Below, piece by piece: positions 1-12,497 of a DNA stretch of 64,000 bases. Location: assembly GCF_021155775.2 (NCBI RefSeq), contig NC_060233.1:34193077-34257076 (forward strand), in the 5' to 3' direction. The notes beneath the pieces are model-generated. The model searched no databases and was not told where the DNA came from. It worked only from the letters and a program-made list of their open reading frames with translations. The stretch's first letter is position 1; each line of letters opens with the position of its first letter. The position numbers and the translations under genes are program-made. This DNA comes from Neodiprion pinetum. Its lineage: Eukaryota > Arthropoda > Insecta > Hymenoptera > Diprionidae.

Positions 1-1745
1 AGAAGCAATTCGAACACCCGCGACTCGTACAACGACTAATAATATCGCTTATTCGACGACCGTAGGATTATTCGTTGCCAGCTGTCATTACAAAGATATC
101 ACCTAGCCGATGCCTCTCGGCCGTGTTTATGTCCGGCGCCTTTGGCACCATCGCTCGTCTTGTTTTCTTCCGATCGGATAGATTATACACGTCGAAACGA
201 TTTCTCCCCCTTGTGCCTGCCTCGATTCTCAGCCTCGTTTCGCTCGCACTTGTAATAAGGGACAATTATACGTGCCGATGACGCAATCGAGCGATTACCT
301 ACAATCGATAAAACGGGAGATAACGACACCGGCCATCGTTACCCGTGTTACCATTTTCGTACTCGAAATTGCGCGCAGCGCTTTCACATTTTTTATATCC
401 TTGAGTTTGGGACGTTTGGATTTTAACGACGACACGTTTATTCTGTTCCCTGCGACAATTAAACGAACCACGCGTATAATAATAGCGAATAACTCGAGGA
501 TTGTATGTATTGTGTGTATGTTGTTGTGAAGGGCATTCTTAGGATAAGCGAAATATCTCCCCGTCCCTTTCAGCTTGGGTCGGTGCTCCTGGGGTTTCGA
601 GTAATTGTACGTAAATACCGCGAGCTGGGTACACGATCTCGCATATTCTGCAAAATGAATGACTGGCCGACAACAATTTGCTGGCAAAGACCAAATTTAA
701 ATTCACAGTTTAGGGCTGTGCACGTTTGTTATATTATTGTACCAACGTATACCCAGATGTGTTTTCATCCCGCGCTTAATTGTCTTCTGTTATAATTTTT
801 ATAAACTTCTTTCTGTTCTATTAATTACACGCATCCGATCTGCATGTAATACGTAATAACGCATGCGCAGGGTTTTGTCTTCAGTTTGAAAGAATTTTGA
901 TATAAAAAAAACCGCGAACGGAGAAATCTGTGCACCATTGTTATACTACACACGAGAATCTTTATAGAGCCAAAAATTTGTAAGATTTTTGCGTTATGTT
1001 TGTAGAAATTATTATATACTTCTCAAGGAAAAATTCTCTCTTGAGTTGAACTGTTTTTGCGCTCTTGGATCTATGATTCAACAGCTTGGCGAATTAAAAC
1101 GGCGTCATCTCGACTTCTTTCCATTTACATTTGAACCGCGCATAAACCGGGGATAATATTAGCTTTATAAATAAAAGAGACGAGCTCAACAACTTCCTGT
1201 GGAATTCAGGGAACGGATATATGCGAAAACAAACTTGTAACTTTTACCGCAAAAAATCGTTCACATTGAAAAGCAAATGATCATATTCCCCGCAGTTATA
1301 CACAGGTATACACATTACTAGTCAATTCTTCGAAATTTCCGTATGTATATATGTACATAAACATTATACGAAATTTTTTGGATTACCGCCAAAATGATTT
1401 CGCCGCGACTAATTTTTGAATCCATGAAAGGCTGCACAGATGAATTCCCGATTAAACTTGATCCTTCTCGTTGTATTCCATCAAAGTTCCCCAATTCAAA
1501 CGACAGTGAAACGCGGATGTTGCGGATACCTCGTAGTAATATCGACCCGCCATAAAGTAAAAATCTCTGTATACGTATCTGGAATGAAGAAAGAAAAGAG
1601 GCGGGCTCGCACAATCCTACTCGTAGGTGCGGAGCAGCTGTTGCGGCCCGTCGCTCTCCGTCGCTCTCGTCCTCGAAAAAACATCCCTAACTTCCTCGTT
1701 CTGCCCCCTCAGGTATTGATCGTCCTTCTCGCCGCCGGTAACCAG
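1..1745. other. No recognisable gene (left edge)
   Basis: Open frames here are short, lack protein-like composition and overlap one another on both strands. The frame at 1440-1871 starts with a hydrophobic, signal-peptide-like stretch, but every donor I could find in it is phase 0 or 1, so it does not join the proline-rich exon that follows. I assign nothing here. Confidence 0.5.
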
Positions 1746-3030
1746 GCCGACATTACCACCCCCACCCCTCATCCCACTCCCACCTACGCCACCACCGGCA
1801 CCCGGCAACAAACCGAAACGGCTGCACCTTCCAGAAACCAACAGACATCGGTATGTATTTGTATTCTATAGACTTATTACGAACAGCGATCCAGATCTCT
1901 TATTATTCCTTCATCTTCGTCGCGTGCGAGGGATATTCCAGGTTTTGATATTTTTTTTTTTTTGGATACGGATGTATTGTCAAGTATCAAGTTCATGGGT
2001 AAGTATAACAACAACGGGATGGTTGAGTCGATACCGAACCGTGCGTCGGATCGGCGTATATTAGGCTATTTAATTTGCTCCATTTCTACCTTTCGATTCG
2101 TCCTTTTCGACACATTATAATGTACACAATATATACGCTGCGTCGAATAATATCAGTAGAAAAGCGCCATTTAATTCCTGAATCATTGAAATTTTTGAAC
2201 CTTTGCCAATTTTTCAACACATAATATCCATCCGTCATCGTTTACTCGATCGTGTAAGCGTGAGTGCTTTAGTTGAATTATCGTATAAATAATAATAATG
2301 TAAAATGTTTGAATTGAATGAGAAAAAAAAAAACCTGTTTAAAATGTAGACGTCGCGGTTCTACGTGTATACGTACATAAAGTACGTGCCTACTTAACGA
2401 TACGCATATATGTGTATACTACACCCGTGCATAGATCGATGTAGGTGACGGATGGATCGGCGGTGGGTCTCGAACGAAGAGATGTACGAACCGCTGGGGG
2501 GTGGGGGGTGGTTTCATGGCTCGAAGGAGAGAACTAGGCGCGTATCGATTCGGCGGGGTGAGCGGCGATGAGAAGGGGAGGACGAAACGGGGGCGAAGGA
2601 ACCGCCGATTGACCGACATACCGCAGTGTTCAACCTATTTCTCCGTTCATGCCGTTACCTGTGTAGGTGCTTTGTATCTTACGGGCACAGTCAAGATGAC
2701 GAAGACGACGCCCCTCCTCCGAGAAGAATCGACTCGCGCGGTTTTTACCCCGCGGATATAGGTGAGTATATACCTATTACCTACGTACATAACGGCTCCC
2801 TCATCAATGTCCTTCGCACCGCGCTCCTATCGAAGATTACGTACCCTGAACCCGGCCGAATATCCCCATTCACTCGAGTGGCGTTAAACGAGCTTTAAAG
2901 ACAATGTCACGCGCCGTCGTACCGAGTGCTCGCGACATCGATGGTTCTCTGTTTTACTACACAGATGATGCATCCCCCCCCAGCCCCCATCATCATCGTC
3001 ATCCTCCTCCCGTTCATTCTCGGCAACGCG
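1746..3030 (+). CDS. Three consecutive exons of an unidentified proline-rich protein (partial gene)
   Basis: Exons 1746-1850, 2691-2761 and 2965-3030 are each bounded by AG and GT. The donors are gtatgt, gtgagt and gtgagt, and the phases agree throughout: exon 1 leaves two bases that exon 2 completes, and exon 2 leaves one base that exon 3 completes. In that frame the protein starts with a proline run (LPPPPLIPLPPTPPPAPG), then a basic patch (NKPKR), an acidic patch (QDDEDD), and a Pro/His-rich stretch (SPHHHRHPPPVHSR). I recognise no domain. The composition is that of a disordered linker or SH3-binding tail. Earlier exons are not identified. A possible terminal exon at 5333-5445 has the right phase (ending in SRVTLFD and a stop), but its acceptor is weak. 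A competing glycine-rich frame exists on the minus strand across the first exon (1617-1841). Agreement of three exons favours the plus strand. Confidence 0.4.
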
Positions 3031-3228
3031 GTGAGTTTTAAGGGGTGCTAAATCCTGAGGAGGGTAAAAAGCACCTTTTGTTTTCGAGACTGCGTCACCA
3101 CGCAGCAATCCTTTTTATGCTCCGATGGTCAGATTTGAACTTTCGTTATACACCTATAATACGGTATCGACGGAGGTCGGGTTTTATTATCAGAAGACGA
3201 TCTCGTGATTCGCGGTCGTGTTGTTTTT

Positions 3229-3463
3229 GCATGTAAAGTAATATTCATTTATGCCGTAAACTTTCGGCTCACTTGTTCTCGTTCCGAAACAAGATGCGAG
3301 TTCGATTCTTTACAAATTAGGTAACGATAACTGGAGATGAGGTCGACGTGAGAGATTGGAAGTCATTGTTAGATAATTCGTATAGAATCGAACTCGCATT
3401 TTGTTTCGGACCGAGAACAAGTTAGCCGGAAGGTTAAGGCTTCAATGAATATTATTTTGCATA
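3229..3463. mobile_element. Foldback (MITE-like) element 1
   Basis: Left arm 3229-3311 and right arm 3386-3463 are imperfect reverse complements over about 75 bases. The best-matched core includes CTTGTTCTCG, CGAAACAA and GCGAGTTCGATTCT. The loop of about 75 bases is unrelated. There is no transposase and no clear target duplication, so the superfamily is unknown. Confidence 0.6.
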
Positions 3464-3581
3464 CCTGTATCTCTAAACACTAAAGCATAGTTCGTGACAT
3501 AACGTTTAGTCGAAATTACCTCCACTTTTTGTTCCCGTTTGTACACAAGTTGCGTGCAATCGATTTTTTTTCTTCAACACA

Positions 3582-4207
3582 GGACCTCGCGGAATCCTTA
3601 TGGGAATTGGCTCTCATTCAAATTGGCTGTAATTTTAGTATGTTGAAGTACGTACCTTCCCGATCAATAGTTCTCACCGGTACAAGTGTGAAAAATCCGT
3701 AGCTTCCGAGATACAGGCCTCGAAAGGGAGGCGTGCGGATTTTTTGTTACCTCTCGATTGCGCGATTTTGACGAATTACAAGGCTTCAAGGGAACTTGAA
3801 ATCAAACAAATCACTCAAAAAGTTACACGGTCGATTTTCAAAGATAAGCAGGAAGCCGCGATTGATTCCATCAATGAATTTATTCCATCCACGAACTCGC
3901 TGGTTTACCGGCAGGAGGTGCAAGGTCAGATTTCGCGCGAAGAACGAGATCCTCCGGCTCTTGCAATAATCGACTTGCCCTGTTTTACACGCGTGTACGG
4001 AGTCACTGCGAATCGGCTGTGCAGTTTTTCGGTGTGATATGTGTTATTTCAGGTCCCCTTGAAGCTTTGTAATTCAAGAAAGCTGCGTAATTTAGAGGTA
4101 CCAAACTAAGGATTTTTACACTTGTGCCTGTGAGAACTTTTTCAAGAGAGCATATACTACAACATACTAAACTTTAAGCCAATTCCCATAAGGATTCTAC
4201 GGGGTCC
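3582..4207. mobile_element. Foldback (MITE-like) element 2, long inverted repeats
   Basis: The left end at 3582 and the right end at 4207 are inverted copies, both containing AATCCTTATGGGAATTGGCT. The similarity continues inward for well over 200 bases per arm: TTTAGTATGTTG, then AGTTCTCAC, then ACAAGTGT, then GCTTCAAGGG. The left arm carries an extra segment of about 40 bases near 3700. The internal open frame at 3744-4037 lies inside the arms and is not a transposase. This is probably a non-autonomous DNA transposon of unknown superfamily, or a hairpin RNA source. Confidence 0.65.
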
Positions 4208-5332
4208 CTTGTAAAGATGAAATTTACCCTTGTTCGGAATTTTCGGGTTTTCAAGTGGACGCTTCCAAATCCTGCGTGTCGTTATACGTATATTATGTAA
4301 AAACAAAATACTCTCTTGACGATACGCGAGAACTTCCATCAATGGAATGATAATATTATCGGGTTATACTCAAGTACTTGCCGTTTGTGAAGCGTTAATT
4401 GTTGTACATACAATATCTGAATTTGCTCCCGCTATCGTCGTCGGTTACACTTCTCTACGTGTCATAGCATATAGTACGCTGTAACCGTTTTGTTAATGCA
4501 AAATCGATTAGGTCGGTTTTATCTTCGTATAAATCATACAGTCGTGATAAGTCCGACTACTGCGTGCAATATCGTGACAGGCTGTCCGGGCGAGCACGCC
4601 TGTCGACATTCGTACCTCGTTCAATGTATCTCGTCCTACCTGACACTTAGAGTTTTTTCTATTACATGAATGATTAGGCTCAAAGTACGACGATTCTGTC
4701 AACAATACCAAACAATCGTCGATCCAGATTCCGGATGTGAATTTAGATAAACGTAGAGTAAATGGGGGCAAAACTGTCAACTGCACCTCGGCTAAAATTG
4801 TGAAAACTTGTATTTAATTCCTTATAAAAACGACTCGAAGAGAAGAAATTTGTGGAAAGTAAACAGTAATTTTTGTTCGCAAAAAAATCTGCATCTTCTC
4901 TCGGGTTTACGCATACTTTGCTTTTTTTGTTTCCTGCATATTAGTGCCTCGGACAGTGTGAACTTTATACAAGTTGTTCGAAAAATCAGCCGCGACCCTT
5001 GTGAGTCAGTGAACAGGTTAGCGAATGTAAAGTGAAGCTGAACGTTTCCAGGGTGGCGAAAAATTTTTGGGAAAAACATTCCATGATATATTTAGTTTTT
5101 CCAGGACCTAAAACATAATTTTCCCTGACATTTTCTCCCTTTCTTACCTAACTATTATAAGTACCTGGTATATATATTTTGTGTACATATCTTATTCCAC
5201 GGTTTGGTGGCTACGTAACGGAATATAACGTAACGTAACGTAACGTAACAGAAATATATCAGGTAGGAAAGGGTCACAACAGGGAGATGGAGTGAGAGTA
5301 AGTTATAAGGAAGAATGTTGCATAATCCGCAG
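4208..5332. other. No gene seen; short 5-bp tandem repeat
   Basis: This stretch is intergenic or intronic. It contains a short perfect tandem array of the 5-mer AACGT/TAACG at about 5226-5250. The open frames at 4508-4786, 4808-5035 and 4822-5079 overlap on opposite strands and show no protein-like pattern. Confidence 0.5.
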
Positions 5333-5607
5333 GTTTCGCGAAGACAATCAGGAATCCATTAAACCGTCGTCGCCGCGGCCGATCGGCCGGAGCTATAAGA
5401 GAGTCCGTAGCGGGCCGTAGTTCTCGCGTAACATTGTTTGATTAAATAAGAAGCCAATTGAGCCCCATCATCCAATTACTCGTGAATGTGGGTGGGAGTG
5501 GAGGGGGCGGGGGAAGGGGGAGGGAAGAATTGGATACCGGCCCCTGCACCTCCTCTCTCTACGTCGAGGAAATTCGTCATCATACCAGTTGCCGCTTAAC
5601 CGATAGG

Positions 5608-5627
5608 TATGTACGTACGTACGTACT
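5608..5627. repeat. (TACG)n microsatellite
   Basis: Five tandem copies of a TACG/GTAC unit. Similar tetramers recur across the window. Confidence 0.8.
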
Positions 5628-6424
5628 TATACATACAGGCATGTAACTACATTGTGCATACCTATAGGTATGTCAGTGCGAACTGTGCCTACGCGTACAA
5701 CCGTCCTGTACGCACGTATACACACATTCCAGAGCTGGAAATTCGTCACTTCCACCCCGTCTTACAGGACCCCGTTTGATCGTTTCGCTCTGCAGGGTGT
5801 GGAATTAGATTCTCTGATTATTAGCTAGTCGACGTCGTTCCGTATCACTATATATATATCTAAGGTTTCTAAAGAGGAATGGTGCAGAACAAAGAGACGA
5901 TTTCGCGTCAATGTTAAAGTATAAAAATTTACGCAGCATTCACGACGGGTGGACGTAAAGTTTATCTTTTCAATTCAATCCGTAGGTACCGAATCCCATG
6001 GACAAGTTAACACCTTCCGTTAGTTGTTTCCCGTGCATTTCAAAGATCTTAGAAACTCATCGTCCCGACGACATTGCATATGTATTAGATATATGTACAT
6101 ACGTATGTATTCGCGAACTTTTCCGCTGCAGCTTCTCGCATTCAGGCACAAGTCAGACATCTGCTCTCGGATTTTTGAGGGGTGGGAATGTGCAGAAGGC
6201 CCGAACCGTATGCGCGGTCCTCGACGTTCGCAGTCGGTCAGAACGGAGGCGACATTGACCTTGTCTCGCTCTTTGCCCTGTCCATCGGCTCTTCGTAGCG
6301 TGTATACATAGGTATATGTGTGTTAGGGGGATTCGGTGCGATCCTACGACGCATAACGCATCTACGTACGTACATGCGTAAATGACACGTTCCAAAAGTC
6401 GAGCAACACGTTTTCAGCCATATC

Positions 6425-6453
6425 TCCCCCCTCCCCCCCCCCCCCGCCCCCCC
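6425..6453. repeat. Poly-C tract
   Basis: Near-homopolymer of C interrupted by single T and G bases. It is a likely site of length variation or sequencing error. Confidence 0.85.
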
Positions 6454-9192
6454 TCGTCGACCAACCTCACGAGCCTATAGCTATCGAGCAGGAATGCGAA
6501 AACGATCGATCCTCGCTACCAAGGTCACGTTCGATCGAGCTCGGACTTTTCGCATCCGCGACTCTGGTTTTGCGGCGAAACTGCGGGGAGGAAGGCGATC
6601 AATCCGCTAAAGTCTCGAGAAATTATAGAGGGTGGCTTCGACTCACGTTGCGTATTTTAGAATTAGGACTAATTCTCCCTGCACGCGGTGAAACAAAATT
6701 CACGGGGATTATCTTCCTCCTCCGGAAGATCTTGAATTTATTTCGCAAGGTGTTCGCGGGCAGCTGTGATACGATACGATCGCGATCCACGCTTTATTCA
6801 CACACGGGCACTACGTTCTTTCACTCGAAGTGGTGATCAGTCGGATCGCGCCCTTGGCAGGGCTCGGGACCCGCGCGTAGGTGTTGTCCTCGGAACACTG
6901 CTCGTCGTCCTCGTCGACGTTCGCGAACCCTCGACCCCGCTCCCCGGATCCCCGAACGGCGAACGGCGCACGCCGACTCCCGTCTACGTTCATATACGTA
7001 TAGGTGTGTAGGTATATAGATAAATAGGTATATATTCGACTAGGCGGCGCAAAGTTCGAACCCCCGATTACAGGCGTATGAGCCTCCATCGTCCAAGGAT
7101 CGAGGCACGCGCCTCCCTTAAATTAACGCGCCATTAAGCCGTGACGACTAATCGCGGGATTAAGGCAGCCGCCTTATCTGTTATCTTTATATTTTCACAT
7201 CGATGTGGCCGTTTTTGGTCTGTGGATATATGTAGATAGACGCGTCGCCTCCACTAGACGAAAAAATCATTCTACGCCACGGGCCCAATCTCAACCAGCT
7301 ATTCCGTGACCGAGTCAACGGGACGATCGATGCTATCCCGATGATGTCCGTTGTACGACGTGCCTCCAGATATTGTTAATTCATGAAGCTTGAGCTAGCG
7401 GACAAACGTGTGACACCTTTTTGGAATCCGAAAATGCAGATCAGTTTTATTATAATAATTCTGTAAATGTATCGGGAGTTCAAGGTGTTTCACAAAATTT
7501 TGATTTTCCGACTTTAGCTATACCTTATTCGAATGCACATTGGAACGTTTTGCTGCTAGTTTTTTCAGTTTCCTCACGTTTCGGGAAGTCAATTTTTTTA
7601 ACGTAAATATGAATAAATTATACTTTCTTACAGCGATTCATCATTGAGGGTCGAATCGGTATCCACGGCTCATTCGTCTCGCAAATAATTCCTCCTTCCT
7701 ATAATCGACCAAGTATTTTACTGTGATTACGTATGCAAAGCGTACAAGTAATAATAAATGTACACGTCGTCGATACGTGAGTCAGACGATCGGAGTCTTT
7801 CATTATTTTCGAATTTATATATAATGTATAACGTGGACTTACAACCGTCTCGTCTTTACTGCGAACAGTCTTTACAATTTCGCGAGTTTTTTGTTCCAAG
7901 CGTAAGCTCACTTGCAAACGTATATATAATATATACACTTGGGCAGCGCGATAACGAACGAGCAGATTGATTGATAGTTCTTCGGTTATCGAAAGTAAAC
8001 TGTACATACACACATAAGTACAGGAGATTGTTCGAGAATCCATTTTCACGAAACGATATTAAAGTTAAATTAAACTGTGATTGGGCCGTCAGCCTTGCTC
8101 TCACTGTTGCTGTCTAGTTTTTGCGAATCCCGCTCACCCTTTCAAAATATATCAACGTCGGGAAAAGAAGATCGGATCACACGTGAACCACCCTCGTCTA
8201 GAACAGATTCGTGGCTTTTACTTACATTTCTTTACTCAATCTTCCAGCTTTCGTTTGTCTCCCGTTGACGAAATCCTGGATCCGCAGCACCGTTACGAGT
8301 CTCGAACCTCGGGACGAGTCAGTTTTCAGTTTAAATACGCGAAAACTGACGCGTGTCGAACTTGTCGTCACACTTTGCCTGGCGTCTTTTCTTTTTCTCC
8401 GACGATCATGCACACAGATATTTACGAAACTCGACGAGAGAAGAGAATAAAAATAGAAAAAAAGAAAAAACAAAAACACGCGAGAGACACCAACAGCCCG
8501 CGTTGCAACGATACGCAATCACGCAGGGACCCGAATGAAGTCCGGTTCAAATTCTAATATTCAACGCATTTACTCGGCGGCATTCGGTTGGCCCTGCATA
8601 TAGGTATGTATCGCGAAAGGCAAAGACCATAGAACGACGAGCACATTCTCGAGACGAACGACACACACGTTGCATCCGTCTTTTTCTACGGCTCTGTTTT
8701 CTCGCCGTGGAATCGCCCTCTCGCAGTCACTCTCGGCACGTTCGTCTCGACGGCGGTGACGGTCCGTTGTCGAGAGTTAAAAGAGGAAGAAAAAAGACCG
8801 AGGAGGATATATATGACAACGTCATACAGGGCAACCTGCACTTTTGCGCCACGTACACCTCTACGATCTGTCTCCGTGTAACGTAACGACGAACAACATG
8901 ACGCGCACCTTTTCACAACTCGGCTCTTTTACTTTTGGCATTAAAATCGGTCCTTTATCTTTGGAAAAATAAGAATCGGCGAACAATAATACGTACCCGC
9001 GATTCTCTCATCATCGATCGTTCCCGCACCTTGTATACGTACACATGTATGTATAATTGTATGCCTACATGCCACCTTGCCCGGCGTCTCTAAAAAACAC
9101 AAACAACTGGCGCCATCTCACGGGGGCCTTTGGAACACGGAATGAAATCTGCCCGCCATCAATTGTTTGTTTGTTTTTGGTACGTGGGGGAG

Positions 9193-9198
9193 TTTATT
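9193..9198 (-). terminator. Candidate poly(A) signal for the MICOS gene
   Basis: AATAAA on the minus strand, about 350 bases beyond the stop codon of the MIC27-like gene. It is a plausible 3' end. No downstream element was tested. Confidence 0.4.
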
Positions 9199-9544
9199 CA
9201 TTAGCACGAGCGAGCAGATAGCAGAAATCTGATAACCATAACACCGTGGAATGAAAACCAAAGTACGAGAAGAAGAACAATAAGAATAACAGTAGACGGC
9301 AGCGGGAAGAACAAATGCGAGAACTCACATTTATATATATGTATGCTTATCATTTCTTTATATCTTCACTAGAGTTCAAATGTACATTTGTTATCGGCGA
9401 TCCGTGGTCAGGGTCCGCGTAATGTGTGTCTCTCTCTCACGGACACACGTTTGAATTACATCCAGTAAGCGTGTTTCTCGCACTAACTCTGCTTTGGCTT
9501 ATCCTCGGACGATTTTGCCTGCGAAAAACGATACAACGATGCAT

Positions 9545-11970
9545 TTATACCTTCATTATTGGTAGATTTATGGGAATGTCGGTGCTTCGATTTACCTCTT
9601 TAGATTCCGACAAGTATTCCGACGCTTTGCTGGCTAGGTTGCCGATGGTCTCTCCTGCCACTGCTCCCGTCTCTACTACCTGATCAAAGAGCCCGTTAAG
9701 CGACGTCGGTATCTTCAGCTTAGGAAGTTCTGGAAATTGGATCTCCAACTGCTCATCTCCCGGTTTAACTGAAAATTTCTTCCTTTTCTTTCTGTATTTT
9801 GAACATTTCCGATATAGCTTATGACTCCTGGGATTTGGAATTTTGGGGTAGGATAGGGACCTGGTGGTTTCATTGTGTCGCTAATGTTGCTTTTTACTTT
9901 TGCATGTTTCTTTGTGTGCTAGTAACGTTGCAACTTTCTGGCTCCTTATCCAGGGGATCTTCCGTATCTAGTTTATCGAGGAAGTAAAGAGGATAGGAAT
10001 TGTCAAAGATATTCGGAAAACTTTTAAACTGTATGCCGGTATATACTCACTTCCGTAAGCAAAGTTGTAACCTATGTTTGCGTAATGTTTGGCAAGATCA
10101 ACCCCTTCTGCGGCTTGTTTTGGGTAACAGAGCGAGGCCACGAGCAGACCACCCGTGGTTGTGTACAACGTTTTCTTGAACGCACCGCCTCGGAGGCTCA
10201 GTATTAGACCAGAAAGAGCTCCGATCCCGATCGCTCCCATTCGTGGCAAAACATTGCTCTCCTCCTTCAGGTACTCGTAGAGGGCTGTAGAAAAGACGAA
10301 TTGTTATGAAGATGAGAGTTTTGTTACACGACCGTTTCTATTCATGTGTAATAATTTTTTAAACCTTGCAGTAAAAGTCAACGGAGAATACAATAGTTTG
10401 CTGAAAAATTAAATTTTGATTTTGCACAGCATTTTGCAATATTTTATAACTAGACACCTCCGCTGTCCATGTATTTATTTTTGAAACCAAATTTATATTC
10501 GCGTCTAACTGTTTTACAAATTCTTGAAAGGTAATTGTGACTTGATTGTGGAAAACATTGCGTAAGTGAGAAATCTATCCTTTGAAATGGGTGTTTTGAA
10601 CTCTCTCTACAGGATGGCTGAGTTCTCGATACGACAGGATTTCAAAAGCAATTTCTCGTTATTCTTTACAGCGAAGTCAGTTACCAAATCCAGATAATAA
10701 TCATAGCAGACATATTTGATGTAAATCATTTTAAAATAGATATTCCCAACTAAATCTTATTTCAAGATTTTTCCATGATCCTCTGTTGCAAAGTGGAATT
10801 CTCAACTAGAATTACCTTAATTTTCAGCGAACATCTTATAGCTACATAAATTTGTTTACTGAATGTATATTTAGAAATATTTGAGAAGATGGGGGAAAAA
10901 TTGTCATAAGAATCGGATCGAAGGAAAAATTGTTTCGTGCAATTCATCATGGGTCGAACCTGGTATGCTCCTTGCATCTTTGAGCAACATTTTTTTATAC
11001 TGTACATGTCGAACTTTGTCTGGATCCATTATAAAAGTCCTTATTAACCAGACACGACGGGTATCATATGGAAAATTTTTTCTTCGTCATTTATTTTCTT
11101 ACAAATTGGAGTAGCTGGAATATGAACAAATAACGTTTGATTGCGAGTCTAGCAGATGCTAAGGACCTACGGCAGTGATGTTCTGCTTCAAATTTGAATT
11201 TCCGTTGTTTACAGTGATACGAATAAGTACATCGACTTACATTCACTGTGTGCAACTCCTGTATCTATTTTGTCTGTAATAGATTCGGTAATATGTTGAT
11301 ACTGCGTGAAAACACCAGACAAGGACTTCCTGATCGTGCCAAAACCCTGTTCCAAGTACGACGGCTCACAATTGACAGGTGTGGGGCTGAAACAATGCAT
11401 GTCTAGTTTAGAACATCATGACTCTCGATAATGTAAGCAACCTAAGAAAAATTATGTCTAATACTGCTGATACTTGTGCTGAAATAATTCACACATTTTA
11501 TGGCTGAACCAATGTTATGAAGTGCGGGATAAAGGGGGACGCGATCGAAAGGATGCCTTACTGGGTTCGTTTGCTCTGAGGGACGTCGAGTCAGATATCC
11601 AAGCATCAATTGCAGGCTTGACTGAAAACAATTCTGAGCGTTGATCAATTACTTGCTTTACCATTGGTCCACTTTTGACGGTGAGCCAAGCGTATATATC
11701 GGCAACTCGGAGGGGCGAATCAACTTCTTTTCGTCTAGTTCGCAAGGCGTTGGACAATTTGACGGAGGAGGGGCCGGCTTGACGATCGGTGTCGCTGCGC
11801 ACAGCCCACAAGGCATCAGGAATTTCTTGAAAAACTTAAGTAACAACAATTGTTAAAAATATGAATTGAAAATAGAATTGGAAATCGGAGTACTGATAGA
11901 ATTGATATCAAAATTTGAAATTAAATGTCTTTCTACTCCGTCACGCAATATTTACCTTGATTCCGTGCAT
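9545..11970 (-). CDS. MICOS complex subunit MIC27/MIC26-like (apolipoprotein O-like)
   Basis: The MICOS complex shapes cristae junctions in the mitochondrial inner membrane, and this family (APOO/APOOL) spans that membrane. Coding exons in transcript order are 11956-11970, 11662-11825, 11241-11386, 10051-10284 and 9545-9768. All joins are GT-AG with matching phases, giving 260 residues, close to the family's usual length. The first exon encodes only MHGIK, and its ATG is preceded by CAAC. Family hallmarks are the RPSELPIY segment near residue 47, EQGFGTIRKSL, the TGVAHS motif near residue 104, NVLPRMGAIGIG (119-130) opening a glycine-rich membrane helix at about 125-139, and a second hydrophobic segment at about 147-162 ending in CYPKQA. 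The C-terminal exon is acidic and alanine-rich. A GTAAAT just after SESKE could be an alternative donor to an unseen last exon, so the last 14 residues are uncertain. MIC26 and MIC27 are paralogues; I lean to MIC27. Confidence 0.85.
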
Positions 11971-12064
11971 GTTGGTCGACGGATTATTTCTCTTCTACTT
12001 ATACCGAAAGGTCGGATAACCTATCAAGAGTGTCACTGGTCAGTCAGCTGTACCAGCAGACATT

Positions 12065-12124
12065 CACGTGACGTAATCGACGAAGAATATTCTTGACCGG
12101 AACGAGCGGAACGGGCGGAACGCG
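12065..12124. promoter_or_regulatory. E-box/CRE composite and 9-bp CGGAACGNG repeats upstream of the MICOS gene
   Basis: CACGTGACGTAA at 12065-12076 joins an E-box (CACGTG) to a CRE-like TGACGTAA. About 20 bases on, CGGAACGAG, CGGAACGGG and CGGAACGCG follow head to tail at 12098-12124. The position, 95-155 bases upstream of the MICOS start codon, fits a promoter. The function is inferred. Confidence 0.4.
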
Positions 12125-12497
12125 GACCCGATTGTTTAAATTTAATGTCCGCGTGATGTTGGGAAAAAATTTCACAACAAGCTGCGATTCGGATATGCAC
12201 GATACCAACGGTTGTGAAATGCGAATATGCGAGGTAACGAGAATTTGAAACGGATGTTTTTCGATGCTATTAACGCTATGTGTGTATAATTAACGGTAAA
12301 AACATTTTCCCTCTTCGCAGTGTCAATCACGCATGCAAGTGAAGATGGAAAAAACAATTGACCTTGTTTTTACAACTCTCGACTTGTTCGTTATTCCTTT
12401 TCTTTTACGTCGTCTCTTTCTGTCAATTATTAGCCACATGTTGTGCGCTTGTACAACTATTGCATACCCGTTATACATCGTCCTGCATCTTGAAGAA

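Larger units (their letters stand above)
5446..9192. other. No supported gene; low-complexity tracts
   Basis: It contains a (TACG)n tract at 5608-5627, a poly-C/pyrimidine run at 6425-6453 and several CpG-rich pieces. A block near 7090-7200 combines GATA-type motifs (CTTATCTGTTATCT) with GGATTA motifs and could be regulatory. A minus-strand frame at about 6811-6950 has a protein-like acidic segment but no splice support. The 158-codon frame at 8081-8557 overlaps other frames and has no recognisable content. Confidence 0.4.
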
